NCBI RefSeq assembly: GCF_000214665.1
Contig: NC_015572.1
Coordinates: 3,038,001 to 3,102,000, forward strand
Reading direction: 5' to 3'
DNA length: 64,000 bases
Source of the DNA: Methylomonas methanica MC09
Lineage (GTDB): Bacteria > Pseudomonadota > Gammaproteobacteria > Methylococcales > Methylomonadaceae
Shown: positions 9,801-17,231 of the stretch, piece after piece
How the letters are laid out: the number at the start of each line of letters is the position of its first letter
Numbering within the stretch: position 1 is the stretch's first letter
The notes under the pieces: model-generated
What the model was told of the DNA's origin: nothing
The model's input: only the letters and a program-made list of their open reading frames with translations
The model's database searches: none
Made by a program: the position numbers and the translations under genes

Positions 9801-9867
9801 CGTAATCGGACGCATGTTAAATCTTCGTTCCTCCGATTACGCTGCGCTAATCGGAGCTACGCGGGCT
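9787..9867. repeat. Palindromic intergenic repeat, copy 2 of 3
   Basis: The second ~80-bp copy, nearly identical to copy 1 (CCGATTTGCGATAGCGTAAT ... CTACGCGGGCT). It overlaps the end of the upstream orphan gene and supplies its stop codon. It is followed by CTAAAC...GTTTAG and GCGGGC...GCCCCGC pairings before the next gene. Confidence 0.85.
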
Positions 9868-9930
9868 AAACGATGGTAAGCCCCGCGCAGCGGTTTAGTT
9901 CAATAGCTTAATAACTTGTTAGGCACACGA

Positions 9931-10434
9931 ATGATCAAGAACTGGAGTAGCCTGCTAGAAATATTTGGAACAGATGATGGTTCCTTGCCAGATATTGAGA
10001 TAGATAATCTTTCTGGTGACGAAGTGATTAGTGGTTATGATTTCATTAGGAATCATGCAGAGCGAATATCTTCAAAAGAACCAAGTTACTGGTCTACATC
10101 GAAAGACTGCGATGTAACGTTTAAATATGAAGATAATCCAGCTTGCCAGGTTGTGTCTGGAGAAGCTGAATCGTTTCATTTGTGTTTCGACGGTCTTAAA
10201 AGCCCAAGTGGCAAGAAAATTCCAGAATTAGGGTTATTCGTTTTTTCTGATTGCTTGTCTTTTGATTACCGTATGGGGGCGCAGTGGGACGAACAAGCGG
10301 TCAAGGGATTATTTGAGCTTATTTTATGCTTGTCTAAAGACTATGCAAACATGAAAATATGCCATAGAAATAACATTAACGACGATGATGGAACTATTTT
10401 TCAATCACATTGGGATGCGTACAAAAATGCCTAA
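9931..10434 (+). CDS. Hypothetical protein, second orphan gene between repeats
   Basis: A 167-aa protein that I do not recognise. The ATG at 9931 follows GTTAGGCACACGA; a TTG 15 bases earlier is in frame. The product is acidic and soluble (MIKNWSSLLEIFGTDDGSLP at the start), with no membrane segment or signal peptide. Codon use is AT-rich (many AAT, GAT, TTT codons) compared with flanking alr and radA, consistent with foreign origin. The stop TAA lies inside GCCTAAT, and a small CCTGAGGT...AACCTCCAGG hairpin follows. Function cannot be inferred. Confidence 0.6.
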   Translation: MIKNWSSLLEIFGTDDGSLPDIEIDNLSGDEVISGYDFIRNHAERISSKEPSYWSTSKDCDVTFKYEDNPACQVVSGEAESFHLCFDGLKSPSGKKIPELGLFVFSDCLSFDYRMGAQWDEQAVKGLFELILCLSKDYANMKICHRNNINDDDGTIFQSHWDAYKNA

Positions 10435-10473
10435 TCGGGTAGCCTGAGGTATTTAACCTCCAGGGCCGTAGGT

Positions 10474-10570
10474 CCGATTAGCGATAGCGTAATCGGACGC
10501 ATGTTTAAGATATTCCTTCCTCCGATTACGCTGCGCTTTTATGCCCTTTGAGTAAATCGGAGCGGGCGGG
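10474..10570. repeat. Palindromic intergenic repeat, copy 3 of 3
   Basis: The third copy, longer than the others because about 15 extra bases (TTTATGCCCTTTGAG) sit inside the right arm before AATCGGAGCGGGC. It ends about 90 bp before radA and is followed by a short GTGTCAAACCTAGGTTTGACAC palindrome (10570-10593). Confidence 0.8.
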
Positions 10571-10659
10571 AGTGTCAAACCTAGGTTTGACACTCCAAAA
10601 AAACGGCCTTTTCGCACAGACTGCTTATCGCGGGCTTTTATCAACAACCCCATTAAATC

Positions 10660-12030
10660 ATGGCTAAAAAACAAAAATCCGCTTTCGTCTGTACCGAGTG
10701 CGGCGCCGATTATGCCGGCTGGTCCGGTCAATGTAATCAATGCGGCGAATGGAACACCATCAAGGAAGTCAAGCTTGGCTCCGGCAAAGCGGCGGCGCGG
10801 GATAATAGCGGCTATGCCGGCGCCCGCAGCGAAGTACGCTTGCTGTCCGAGGTCAATCTGGCGCAGGCCGAGCGTATTTCCACCGGTCTGGCGGAATTCG
10901 ACCGGGTGCTGGGCGGCGGCATCGTCACCGGCAGCGTGGTGTTGATCGGCGGCGCGCCGGGGGCCGGCAAAAGCACCATCCTGCTGCAAGCTATCGCCCA
11001 TATCGCCGAGCGGCTGCCGGTGTTGTATGTGTCCGGCGAGGAATCCCTGCAGCAAATTGCCGAACGCGCCCAACGGCTGGGCCTGAAAACCGCCGGCATC
11101 AAAATGCTGGCGGAAACCTCGGTACAGCAGATTTGCCAGGTATTGGACGAGGAACAGCCCAAGGTGGTCATCATCGATTCGATTCAGGTGATGTATACCG
11201 CCGATTCGGATTCGGCGCCCGGCTCGGTGTCGCAAGTGCGGGAATCGGCCAGCTATTTGACCCAATACGCCAAACGCAGCGGCGTGTCGTTTTTCATGGT
11301 CGGCCACGTCACCAAGGACCAATCGCTGGCCGGGCCGATGACCTTGAGCCACATCGTCGATGCCCAGGTGGTATTGTCTTCCACGGACGATTCGCGTTTT
11401 CGGGTCTTGCGCGCCGACAAAAACCGTTTCGGCAGCGTCGGCGAACTGGGTTTTTTTGCGATGGAAAGCAGCGGCTTGAAAGAGGTGAAGAACCCGTCGG
11501 CGATGTTTTTGTCGCGTGCGGAAAAGCCCTCGCCAGGCAGCGTGGTCACCGTATTGTGGGAAGGCACCCGGCCGTTGCTGGTGGAAATTCAAGCGCTGGT
11601 CACCGAAAGCCAATACGGCAATCCTCGCCGGTTGGCGGTGGGTTTGGATCAGAACCGGCTGGCCATGCTACTGGCGGTGCTGTCGCGGCACGGCGGCATT
11701 TTCACCGGCAACGACGAGATTTACGCCAACGTGGTGGGCGGCATCAAGGTCTCAGAAACCAGTACCGATCTGGCGATTATGGTGGGCGTGGTATCCAGCC
11801 TGCGCGACCGTATCATTCCTTACGACTCGGTGTTTTTCGGCGAAGTGGGCTTAAACGGCGAGATTCGCCCGGTCGCCAACGGCCACGCCCGCCTCAACGA
11901 AGCCGCCAAACACGGCTTCAAGCGGGCCATCATTCCTAAAAGCAATAAGCCAAAAGAGCCGGTGAAAAATCTGCAGATTCATGCGGTGAGTAATATCCAG
12001 GAAGCTTTGGCGGTTTTAAACGACTTATAG
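10660..12030 (+). CDS. radA: DNA repair protein RadA
   Basis: 456 aa, full length. An N-terminal four-cysteine zinc finger (C11, C14, C25, C28) precedes a RecA-like ATPase with Walker A GGAPGAGKST near residue 97 and Walker B KVVIIDSIQV. The RadA-specific KNRFG motif is present in RADKNRFGSVGELG. The C-terminal ~170 residues are the Lon-protease-like domain, which lacks peptidase activity in this family. It is a branch-migration helicase for recombination intermediates. It converges on the membrane-synthase gene at 12041 with only ten bases between stops. Confidence 0.96.
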   Translation: MAKKQKSAFVCTECGADYAGWSGQCNQCGEWNTIKEVKLGSGKAAARDNSGYAGARSEVRLLSEVNLAQAERISTGLAEFDRVLGGGIVTGSVVLIGGAPGAGKSTILLQAIAHIAERLPVLYVSGEESLQQIAERAQRLGLKTAGIKMLAETSVQQICQVLDEEQPKVVIIDSIQVMYTADSDSAPGSVSQVRESASYLTQYAKRSGVSFFMVGHVTKDQSLAGPMTLSHIVDAQVVLSSTDDSRFRVLRADKNRFGSVGELGFFAMESSGLKEVKNPSAMFLSRAEKPSPGSVVTVLWEGTRPLLVEIQALVTESQYGNPRRLAVGLDQNRLAMLLAVLSRHGGIFTGNDEIYANVVGGIKVSETSTDLAIMVGVVSSLRDRIIPYDSVFFGEVGLNGEIRPVANGHARLNEAAKHGFKRAIIPKSNKPKEPVKNLQIHAVSNIQEALAVLNDL

Positions 12031-12040
12031 CAAACGCCGG

Positions 12041-13588
12041 TTATAGAAACAGCAATTCGGGATCGATGCGCTGCATAAAAACATCGCGATACGCCTCCGC
12101 TTTACGGAGTTGCATGCTTTCCAGGGGGTTGAAATCGTCGGTGATAACGATGCCTTGCCGGTCGTCAATGCTATAGGCGTGATCCAGCAACCATTGTACG
12201 CGTTGATCGGGGTTGCTCCGGTCCAACCCTATCGGTTTATTCGAGGCTAAAAAGATAAAATCGGTAAACTCCTCCTTGACGGTAATAAACACACGCACTT
12301 CCGGCAACACGCTTTTTAGCGTCTTGTACACGGAAGCCACGGCGTCGGCCCCTTCGCCCTGGGTAAAGCCGACATAATTCAGCGCCAAGACTCCTTGTTC
12401 CGTTAATAATCCGCTGAGTTCGCGCAACATTTCCGCCGTCAGCAGATGGGTAGGTTCGGAGCCGCCGGTAAAACAATCGTGAATAATGAAATCGTAATGC
12501 TTTTTTAGCTTGGTGATTTCGTAACGGGCGTCGCCGACGATAAAATCGCCGGTCGGCTTGAAATGAAAATAATCCAGCGCGGCCGAGGCGACGGCCGGGG
12601 CGATTTCTATGGTATCGGTCGTCAGGCCCTTGGCTTTTAAATCCAACGCCACGTGCCCGCCGCCCAAGCCTATCAACAAGGCATCCTTGGCTTGCGGCCG
12701 AAATAAGGGCAAACCGCCCAAAACCGCCTGATAGCTCAGCAAGCTGCGGCCGTGTTCGAGCTCGACAGCACTCAATACCGACGAATCGGACAGCAACAGG
12801 CGATGACCATGGCGCAAATCGTCGACCACCCGCACCCAACCGTAGACACTCTCCTCTTCATGAACCAGTTTAAACGCCTTACCCGAGGTGTGCGGCGTGG
12901 CATAGCCATTGATGCTCAGCAAACCGACCACCGCGCCGGCAACCCACAGCGGCAGACTGGCCGCCGCTTGCTTAAAACCGGCTTTATCCCGCCACATTAA
13001 CGGCATGGCCCAGATAAATAGCAGCAAACTCAAGGAAAAAATGATGGACCGGGTACCGAACAACGGCAGCAAATAAAAACCGAGCAGCAGGGTCGCCAAC
13101 ACGCTACCCAGCGTGCTGACGGCGTATACCGAGCCAACCGCCCTGCCCACCCCGCGCAAATCCCGAGTGGCCAGCTTGATTGCAAAAGGGCCCACCATGG
13201 CCAAGACAGTCAACGGTACGCTGAATAACAACAAGGCGCTTAGGAAAGCGCCGGCACGCATACCCAAGGGATTGGTCAGCTGCATGACAGGGCCGCTGAT
13301 AAAAGGAATCAACACCGTGGTCAAGGAAGCCAGGGTAAATATATGCGCCAGCCGGATACGCGGGTAGCGGTCGGCCAGAAAGCCGCCCAGGTAGTAACCC
13401 GTGGCCAAGGCAATCATGGTTACCGCAATTAGCGACGACCAGACATACAGGCTAACACCATAAAACGGCGCAATTATCCGGGTACCCAGCAACTCCAGAA
13501 TCATCACGGCACCGCCGCTGCAAGCCACGGTAAGCAATAAGCCCAGTTTGCCGATGACCGGCGTTTGTGGAATGGATTTTTTAGACAT
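12041..13588 (-). CDS. Fused membrane / spermidine-synthase-like protein
   Basis: 515 aa from the ATG at 13588, where the product begins MSKKSIPQTPVIGKLG; a longer frame to 13711 would cross the upstream hairpin. The N-terminal ~210 residues contain about seven hydrophobic helices (for example LLLTVACSGGAVMILELLGTR without a signal cleavage site). The C-terminal half is a Rossmann methyltransferase-like fold of the spermidine synthase type: LLSDSSVLSAVELEHGRSL, LLIGLGGGHVALDL, IEIAPAVASAALDYF and FIIHDCFTGG. Such fused proteins are common in proteobacteria; few have a proven aminopropyltransferase activity, so the substrate is open. It converges on radA. A strong terminator-like hairpin sits just 23 bases before its start codon. 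Confidence 0.85.
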   Translation of the reverse strand: MSKKSIPQTPVIGKLGLLLTVACSGGAVMILELLGTRIIAPFYGVSLYVWSSLIAVTMIALATGYYLGGFLADRYPRIRLAHIFTLASLTTVLIPFISGPVMQLTNPLGMRAGAFLSALLLFSVPLTVLAMVGPFAIKLATRDLRGVGRAVGSVYAVSTLGSVLATLLLGFYLLPLFGTRSIIFSLSLLLFIWAMPLMWRDKAGFKQAAASLPLWVAGAVVGLLSINGYATPHTSGKAFKLVHEEESVYGWVRVVDDLRHGHRLLLSDSSVLSAVELEHGRSLLSYQAVLGGLPLFRPQAKDALLIGLGGGHVALDLKAKGLTTDTIEIAPAVASAALDYFHFKPTGDFIVGDARYEITKLKKHYDFIIHDCFTGGSEPTHLLTAEMLRELSGLLTEQGVLALNYVGFTQGEGADAVASVYKTLKSVLPEVRVFITVKEEFTDFIFLASNKPIGLDRSNPDQRVQWLLDHAYSIDDRQGIVITDDFNPLESMQLRKAEAYRDVFMQRIDPELLFL

Positions 13589-13610
13589 GTTTCTTTTTTG
13601 ATCCTGCAAC

Positions 13611-13651
13611 AAAAAAACCCCCGATACGCGTCCAGTTTGCGTTCCGGGGGT
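13611..13651 (-). terminator. Hairpin with U-tract between PEP-CTERM gene and synthase-like gene
   Basis: On the minus strand an ACCCCCGGAACGC ... GCGTATCGGGGGT stem is followed at once by seven T, so it fits an intrinsic terminator of the upstream PEP-CTERM gene. Because it ends 23 bases before the next start, it could also act as an attenuator for that gene. Confidence 0.75.
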
Positions 13652-13693
13652 AATTATTTTTGCATCCTTGCCTACGGATGTCCTTTTCCGCTT

Positions 13694-13742
13694 CCCGCCG
13701 CTGTCATCCATAATGACGGCGGGAACGTCCCCGCTAGCGGGG
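13694..13742. other. Two further stem-loops downstream of the first PEP-CTERM gene
   Basis: CCCGCCGCTGTCAT-ccata-ATGACGGCGGG (13694-13723) and the perfect 14-bp palindrome CCCCGCTAGCGGGG (13729-13742) lie between the PEP-CTERM stop and the U-tract terminator. Neither has its own T run. They may stabilise the 3' end of the transcript. Confidence 0.6.
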
Positions 13743-13762
13743 CTTCCATATACTCAAATCCG

Positions 13763-14575
13763 TTAGGCGGCAAGGCTTTTGCGGCGACCGAAACCGACAA
13801 AGCCGGCAAGTGCGCTACCGAATAACCAAACTGCACCTGGAACGGGTACGGGTTGAACTGCTGGTGTGGCCATGAAACTGGCAACAACGCCGTATGCGCC
13901 ATCGTTAAGCAGGGTGATGCCATCGGTATCGAACAACGGTTCCGAAGCGCCGCCTACCAACATCGTATAAATACCTTTGTTCAGGAAATAATTAGACAGC
14001 GATTCTGTCATGCCGCTTCCGTGCTGATTAACCGCAGTAATGAAGCTGATAGTACCGGTTTCACCGCTGCTGTTGGTTAAGGTATTGTCGCCGGCAAACA
14101 GGCTGGATGGCGAGTGTTGAATGCCGTCGGTAGTGATGCCCTGACCAACCACGTCAAACCCGCCTAAAATGGGGCTGCCATCCGGATTAGTGCCGGTACG
14201 AGTAAGGGACTCCACCGATGAAGCAGGCACTAGACCGTGGAATAAACTGAATGCCACATCCAAGTCGCCGACTGAAGTAAAACTGGAACCTGTACCACCG
14301 GTTACTGTTCTGCTGCTAGCGGTAAAGTCACCCGCGCCTAAGCTGGCTACACTGATATCGTAGTTACCAGCAGTTTCAATAGTAAAACTAAACCAACGCA
14401 AATGATGGCTGTTGGTTAGCGTTGGTTGCGTACCTTCGTACCAACCGAAGTCCGAAGTTACTGAATCCGTAAACGGACTGTTGACATCCAAACTTCTGTA
14501 ACCGACATGCGCGTTTGCCTGACTGGCAAACACCAACCCCACCAACACGACGACAGACGCGATAATTTTTTTCAT
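13763..14575 (-). CDS. PEP-CTERM (VPLPA-type) sorting-signal protein, paralog 1
   Basis: 270 aa. An N-terminal signal peptide (MKKIIASVVVLVGLVFASQA, cleavage after ANA) leads a mature protein rich in G, S, T and D. The C-terminus is the tripartite exosortase signal: PVPVPGAVWLFGSALAGF then basic GRRKSLAA. AGAGGA eight bases before the ATG is the ribosome site. Exosortase cleaves this tail so that the protein is released or anchored in the extracellular matrix; no exosortase is visible here. The next gene upstream (15155-15928) is a clear paralog: both mature proteins begin AHVxY, share DFxWYEGTQP and LxNSHxxRWFSF, and end alike. The function of the mature domain is unknown. Confidence 0.88.
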   Translation of the reverse strand: MKKIIASVVVLVGLVFASQANAHVGYRSLDVNSPFTDSVTSDFGWYEGTQPTLTNSHHLRWFSFTIETAGNYDISVASLGAGDFTASSRTVTGGTGSSFTSVGDLDVAFSLFHGLVPASSVESLTRTGTNPDGSPILGGFDVVGQGITTDGIQHSPSSLFAGDNTLTNSSGETGTISFITAVNQHGSGMTESLSNYFLNKGIYTMLVGGASEPLFDTDGITLLNDGAYGVVASFMATPAVQPVPVPGAVWLFGSALAGFVGFGRRKSLAA

Positions 14576-14683
14576 AAATTCAATCCTCTTGTTTACTGTT
14601 TAATTATTAATATTTAACAGCAATGCTCTCAGCGCTTCCTCAGAAATAGTGCAAATCGCTTCGATCCCTCCCCATCACTATAG

Positions 14684-14765
14684 GAGGCAGCCCGGCCTTC
14701 TTGTTTTTGTTGTTTCTCAAGAACCGTGGCTTTCCGGCCCCGCCTCGCAACGGGAGTGGCAAACG
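14684..14765 (-). promoter_or_regulatory. Candidate structured leader, GEMM-I (c-di-GMP riboswitch)-like, paralog 1
   Basis: Read on the minus strand about 110-190 bases before the PEP-CTERM ATG. It contains TGCGAGGCGGGG, then CGGAAAGCCACGG, a TTCTTG...CAAGAA stem with an A-rich loop, then AAGGCCGGGCTGCC. Known GEMM-I RNAs have GCAAAGCCACGG, a variable stem, then AGCCGGGUUGCC, so order and spacing agree and most core bases match. The GGCAAACC half of the first stem is not well conserved, so this may be a variant or a decayed copy. A covariance-model search (Rfam RF01051) would decide. Confidence 0.4.
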
Positions 14766-15017
14766 TTAAATTAGGTCAAGATAAACTCAAAAACCGGTCG
14801 ATATTTTGGGCGTTTAAATCGATTTAATTCGATTCCTAACTCAACTTAATAGCTACTAACAATATTGAGGCCATAATAAATTAAGCCTTAACAATTCAAT
14901 TTATTAAAACATTCACTAATATACTAAACCGCAAGCAGTTTAATTAAACTATGTTATTTACCGCATGCCAATTGTGCCATCTGCCCCTCTCTAAAGCAGC
15001 TTTTGATATGGATAGTA

Positions 15018-15053
15018 GCCCCCTGAACCGCAATCAACTTGCGTTTCGGGGGC
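15018..15053 (-). terminator. 3' hairpin of second PEP-CTERM gene
   Basis: On the minus strand GCCCCCGAAACGCAA-gttga-TTGCGGTTCAGGGGGC is a long stem about 100 bases after the stop. It has no T run. Its left arm closely matches that of the terminator at 13611-13651 (CCCCCGRAACGCAA), so the two probably derive from one duplicated 3' end. Confidence 0.6.
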
Positions 15054-15154
15054 CGGTTATTATCCAAGCGACCGAACGCCGCTTAGCCGGTGGTACCAGC
15101 CATAACGGCTTCGGAAACTACTTAAATCAGATAGATTTACAAAAATCAAAACGA

Positions 15155-15928
15155 CTATGCCGCACCTTTTTTACGGCGACCGAAACCGGCCAATCCGGCC
15201 ATTGCGCTGCCAAACAACCATACAGCCCCTGGCACAGGTACGGGCTGGACCGTCAGATTGGCAATCAGCCCGTAGGAACCGTCATTCAACAGCGTAATAC
15301 CATCCCCATCAAAAAGCGGTTGCGAAGCACCGCCAACCAACAATGTATAAGAACCTGCCTGCAGCAACCAGTTGTTCAACATCTCGGTCACGCCCGCGCC
15401 GCCGTTATTCACGTGAGTGATATAACCGATAGTCGCCCAATCCCCATCCGCATTACCCAGTGTTACATCGCCCGGACCCGCACCGACAAATGCACTGGCC
15501 GCGGTGGTTTGATCCTGGGTTGTCGCCACGCCTTGATCGTTAAAGCCCCCGAAACCGCCAAATCCGGTACCTGTCAGCGTATCGCTCTCAATCGACTCAA
15601 GCGGCACAACGCCACTATATAGCGTGAACCCCACATCTAAAGCGCCTACTGAAGAAACCGGCCCCTCATTACCAACAAAATCGCCCGCACCGGTAGCTGC
15701 CACACTGATGCTAACCTTGGATGTCCCGCTCAAATCGAAGCTAAACCAGCGAAAGTCATGGCTATTAGCCAAGCCGGGTTGGGTACCTTCATACCAGGCA
15801 AAATCGGTGAGGACGTCGGTGGTGAACGGGGTATCTTGCGGCAAAACGGTATAATCGACATGCGCATACGCTTGACCGGCAATGAGTAAACTCATTATAA
15901 AAATAACGGACGAAATTATTTTTTTCAT
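15155..15928 (-). CDS. PEP-CTERM (VPLPA-type) sorting-signal protein, paralog 2
   Basis: 257 aa. The signal peptide MKKIISSVIFIMSLLIAGQA ends near AYA, and the exosortase tail is PVPVPGAVWLFGSAMAGL plus basic GRRKKGAA. AGAGGA precedes the ATG as in paralog 1. The mature part is acidic and Gly/Thr-rich, with paired blocks shared with paralog 1 (YEGTQPxLxNSH, LLVGGASxPLFDxDGITLLNDG). It is expected to be exported and processed by an exosortase into the matrix or a surface layer. Same strand and tandem order indicate a local duplication of leader, gene and 3' hairpin together. Confidence 0.88.
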   Translation of the reverse strand: MKKIISSVIFIMSLLIAGQAYAHVDYTVLPQDTPFTTDVLTDFAWYEGTQPGLANSHDFRWFSFDLSGTSKVSISVAATGAGDFVGNEGPVSSVGALDVGFTLYSGVVPLESIESDTLTGTGFGGFGGFNDQGVATTQDQTTAASAFVGAGPGDVTLGNADGDWATIGYITHVNNGGAGVTEMLNNWLLQAGSYTLLVGGASQPLFDGDGITLLNDGSYGLIANLTVQPVPVPGAVWLFGSAMAGLAGFGRRKKGAA

Positions 15929-16029
15929 TGAAAATCCTCTTTATATTGTAATAAATAGTAATCGAACGCAATACTCGCCACCCTTTGACAATACCCGACT
16001 AAATCACCTTATAAATCCCGATTTTCGAG

Positions 16030-16115
16030 AAAGGTAATCCTGTGTTCGTATCCGTAACAAAACCACAAGAGCCGGGATGCTCGCGCCTTTTCTCGCAATG
16101 GAAGCGGTAATGCAG
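16030..16115 (-). promoter_or_regulatory. Candidate structured leader, GEMM-I-like, paralog 2
   Basis: On the minus strand CCGCTTCCATTGCGAGAAAA is followed by GGCGCGAGCATCCCGGCTCT, a variable segment, then ACACAGGATTACC. This follows the order of leader 1 (CCxCTyCC, TTGCGAG, GG, GC, CGGyTCTTG) and of GEMM-I RNAs, whose second half reads G(C/G)GGGUUACC. Conservation is weaker than in leader 1. The shared pattern ahead of both paralogs is the main support. Confidence 0.33.
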
Positions 16116-16284
16116 AAATAGGTTGAAATAAACCAGAATAGCAATTATTATCTCGTTACCCATTGGATAAAAATTAAAATCTAATTTATCCATACGAATT
16201 ACTATCACTTTCCGCACCAATATTCGTCAACACGTTACTATTCAATTAAATAAAACTTTGGAAAAAAATTAACATGGCGCGCAT

Positions 16285-16320
16285 AAAATTAAGCTATGTC
16301 ATATAACATAGCTTAATTTT
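16285..16320. other. Perfect 15-bp inverted repeat (possible bidirectional terminator)
   Basis: AAAATTAAGCTATGT-catata-ACATAGCTTAATTTT: 15 matched pairs around a six-base loop, A-rich on one side and T-rich on the other. It looks like a bidirectional intrinsic terminator, yet the flanking genes are transcribed away from it, so a regulator site is also possible. Confidence 0.6.
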
Positions 16321-16520
16321 TATAATTCCTGAGTTTTCCCTTTTCCCTGCTTGCAGCCACAGTCAAGGGCTGGTTGATTTCAACAGATACCGACTGAGAA
16401 GCTTCGCATTTATGTGTATAATTTCCACTGCTTGAGCGATCGACCGTAAAGTTCGATCTTCAGCGTACTGTATAACGCGGATCAACAGTTCAATTAATAT
16501 AATTATTGCAAGGAAAAAAC

Positions 16521-16814
16521 ATGCAAAAAGATTCCAATATGCCACTTTGGGTTTTTCTGGCACTTTCAAGCATCGAGAGTAGACGTGGAGCGTTAATATT
16601 AATATGGAGCAGTTTTTTATTTACTATTTACTGTATTCCTTGGGCCATTCTTTACGAAAACCCATGGATAAACAAACTGTTTTTAATTGATGATTGGGAA
16701 TGGTTTGCAATGATGGTGCCCATGACGCTTTGGTATTGGCTAAGCATGAAATGGGTGGATAAAAATCGTGGTTGGAATTTAAACGGAAACACAGAGAAAA
16801 ACAGTACCGACTAA
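16521..16814 (+). CDS. Small inner-membrane protein, unknown function
   Basis: 97 aa from the ATG at 16521, preceded by AAGGA ten bases upstream. Two hydrophobic helices are visible (ALILIWSSFLFTIYCIPWAI and EWFAMMVPMTLWYWLSM), with a short polar C-terminus (MKWVDKNRGWNLNG). The compact two-helix layout and the terminal WVDK motif are like a family of conserved hypothetical proteins in proteobacteria; no activity is known to me. An overlapping minus-strand frame (16363-16569) lacks a ribosome site and is rejected. It converges on the PilZ gene 33 bases away. Confidence 0.65.
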   Translation: MQKDSNMPLWVFLALSSIESRRGALILIWSSFLFTIYCIPWAILYENPWINKLFLIDDWEWFAMMVPMTLWYWLSMKWVDKNRGWNLNGNTEKNSTD

Positions 16815-16847
16815 CTCGATACCGCCTTTTCCCAATCTAAAACGAAC

Positions 16848-17225
16848 TTACTTTTCCGACAAACCGCACAGGGCATCCAGTTCACGACTGAGAATTTCGC
16901 TATCCCCTAAATTAAGTTCAACCAAGCGCCGTAGATTGGTAATACTGTCAATATCGATATGTTCGCATTTAAAGCCGACTTGAGTGTCGGAACCATGGCT
17001 GAATTTCAATACCATGGATATGGTCACTTCATTGGATAAAGTGAACCTCAAGGGATAACAGTTAACAGGGTTGCCCGGCCATTTGTTTTCAAAACCAAGC
17101 AAGCAACCTTTTAGCGATATATCGATTACCTTGCAGGCCATTTCGGTATCGCCATCGGTTAATACCGCATCGGTATTGTATAAAATACGTTGATAATGTC
17201 TTTTTTCCTGGTCGCTTTTTGTCAT
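16848..17225 (-). CDS. PilZ-domain protein, probable c-di-GMP receptor
   Basis: 125 aa. It opens with RHYQRILYNTDAVL, matching the RxxxR start of PilZ domains, and has VIDISLKGCLLGF, matching the (D/N)xSxxG part of the c-di-GMP-binding site. A beta-barrel-like stretch follows (NPVNCYPLRFTLSNEVTISM, VGFKCEHIDIDS) and then a C-terminal helix. There is no membrane segment. PilZ proteins bind cyclic di-GMP and relay it to motility or exopolysaccharide targets. The FHA gene lies six bases upstream on the same strand, so the two are probably cotranscribed. Confidence 0.85.
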   Translation of the reverse strand: MTKSDQEKRHYQRILYNTDAVLTDGDTEMACKVIDISLKGCLLGFENKWPGNPVNCYPLRFTLSNEVTISMVLKFSHGSDTQVGFKCEHIDIDSITNLRRLVELNLGDSEILSRELDALCGLSEK

Positions 17226-17231
17226 TAAGCT

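Larger units (their letters stand above)
14576..15154. other. 579-bp intergenic region between the two PEP-CTERM genes
   Basis: It holds the structured leader at 14684-14765 and, further upstream of it, an AT-rich stretch (14780-14950) likely to contain the promoter of the downstream paralog. The 3' hairpin of the upstream paralog lies at 15018-15053. No coding sequence on either strand is convincing; an open frame on the plus strand from 14951 mirrors the PEP-CTERM gene. Confidence 0.6.
15929..16520. other. 592-bp intergenic region upstream of second PEP-CTERM gene
   Basis: It contains the second structured leader (16030-16115) and the perfect palindrome at 16285-16320. Short open frames on the minus strand (15999-16220 and 16363-16569) have no ribosome site or recognisable product and are not called. 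Confidence 0.55.

Noticed and set aside
10453..11613. Minus-strand open frame of 386 codons opposite radA
   Set aside because: His/Gln/Gly-rich composition of a shadow frame in GC-rich DNA; radA has all family motifs.
14951..15622. Plus-strand open frame of 223 codons
   Set aside because: It mirrors the PEP-CTERM gene at 15155-15928, whose signal peptide, ribosome site and sorting tail are clear.
16363..16569. Minus-strand 68-codon frame with a hydrophobic stretch
   Set aside because: It overlaps the better-supported plus-strand gene at 16521 and has no ribosome site, although the palindrome at 16285 would suit it as a terminator.
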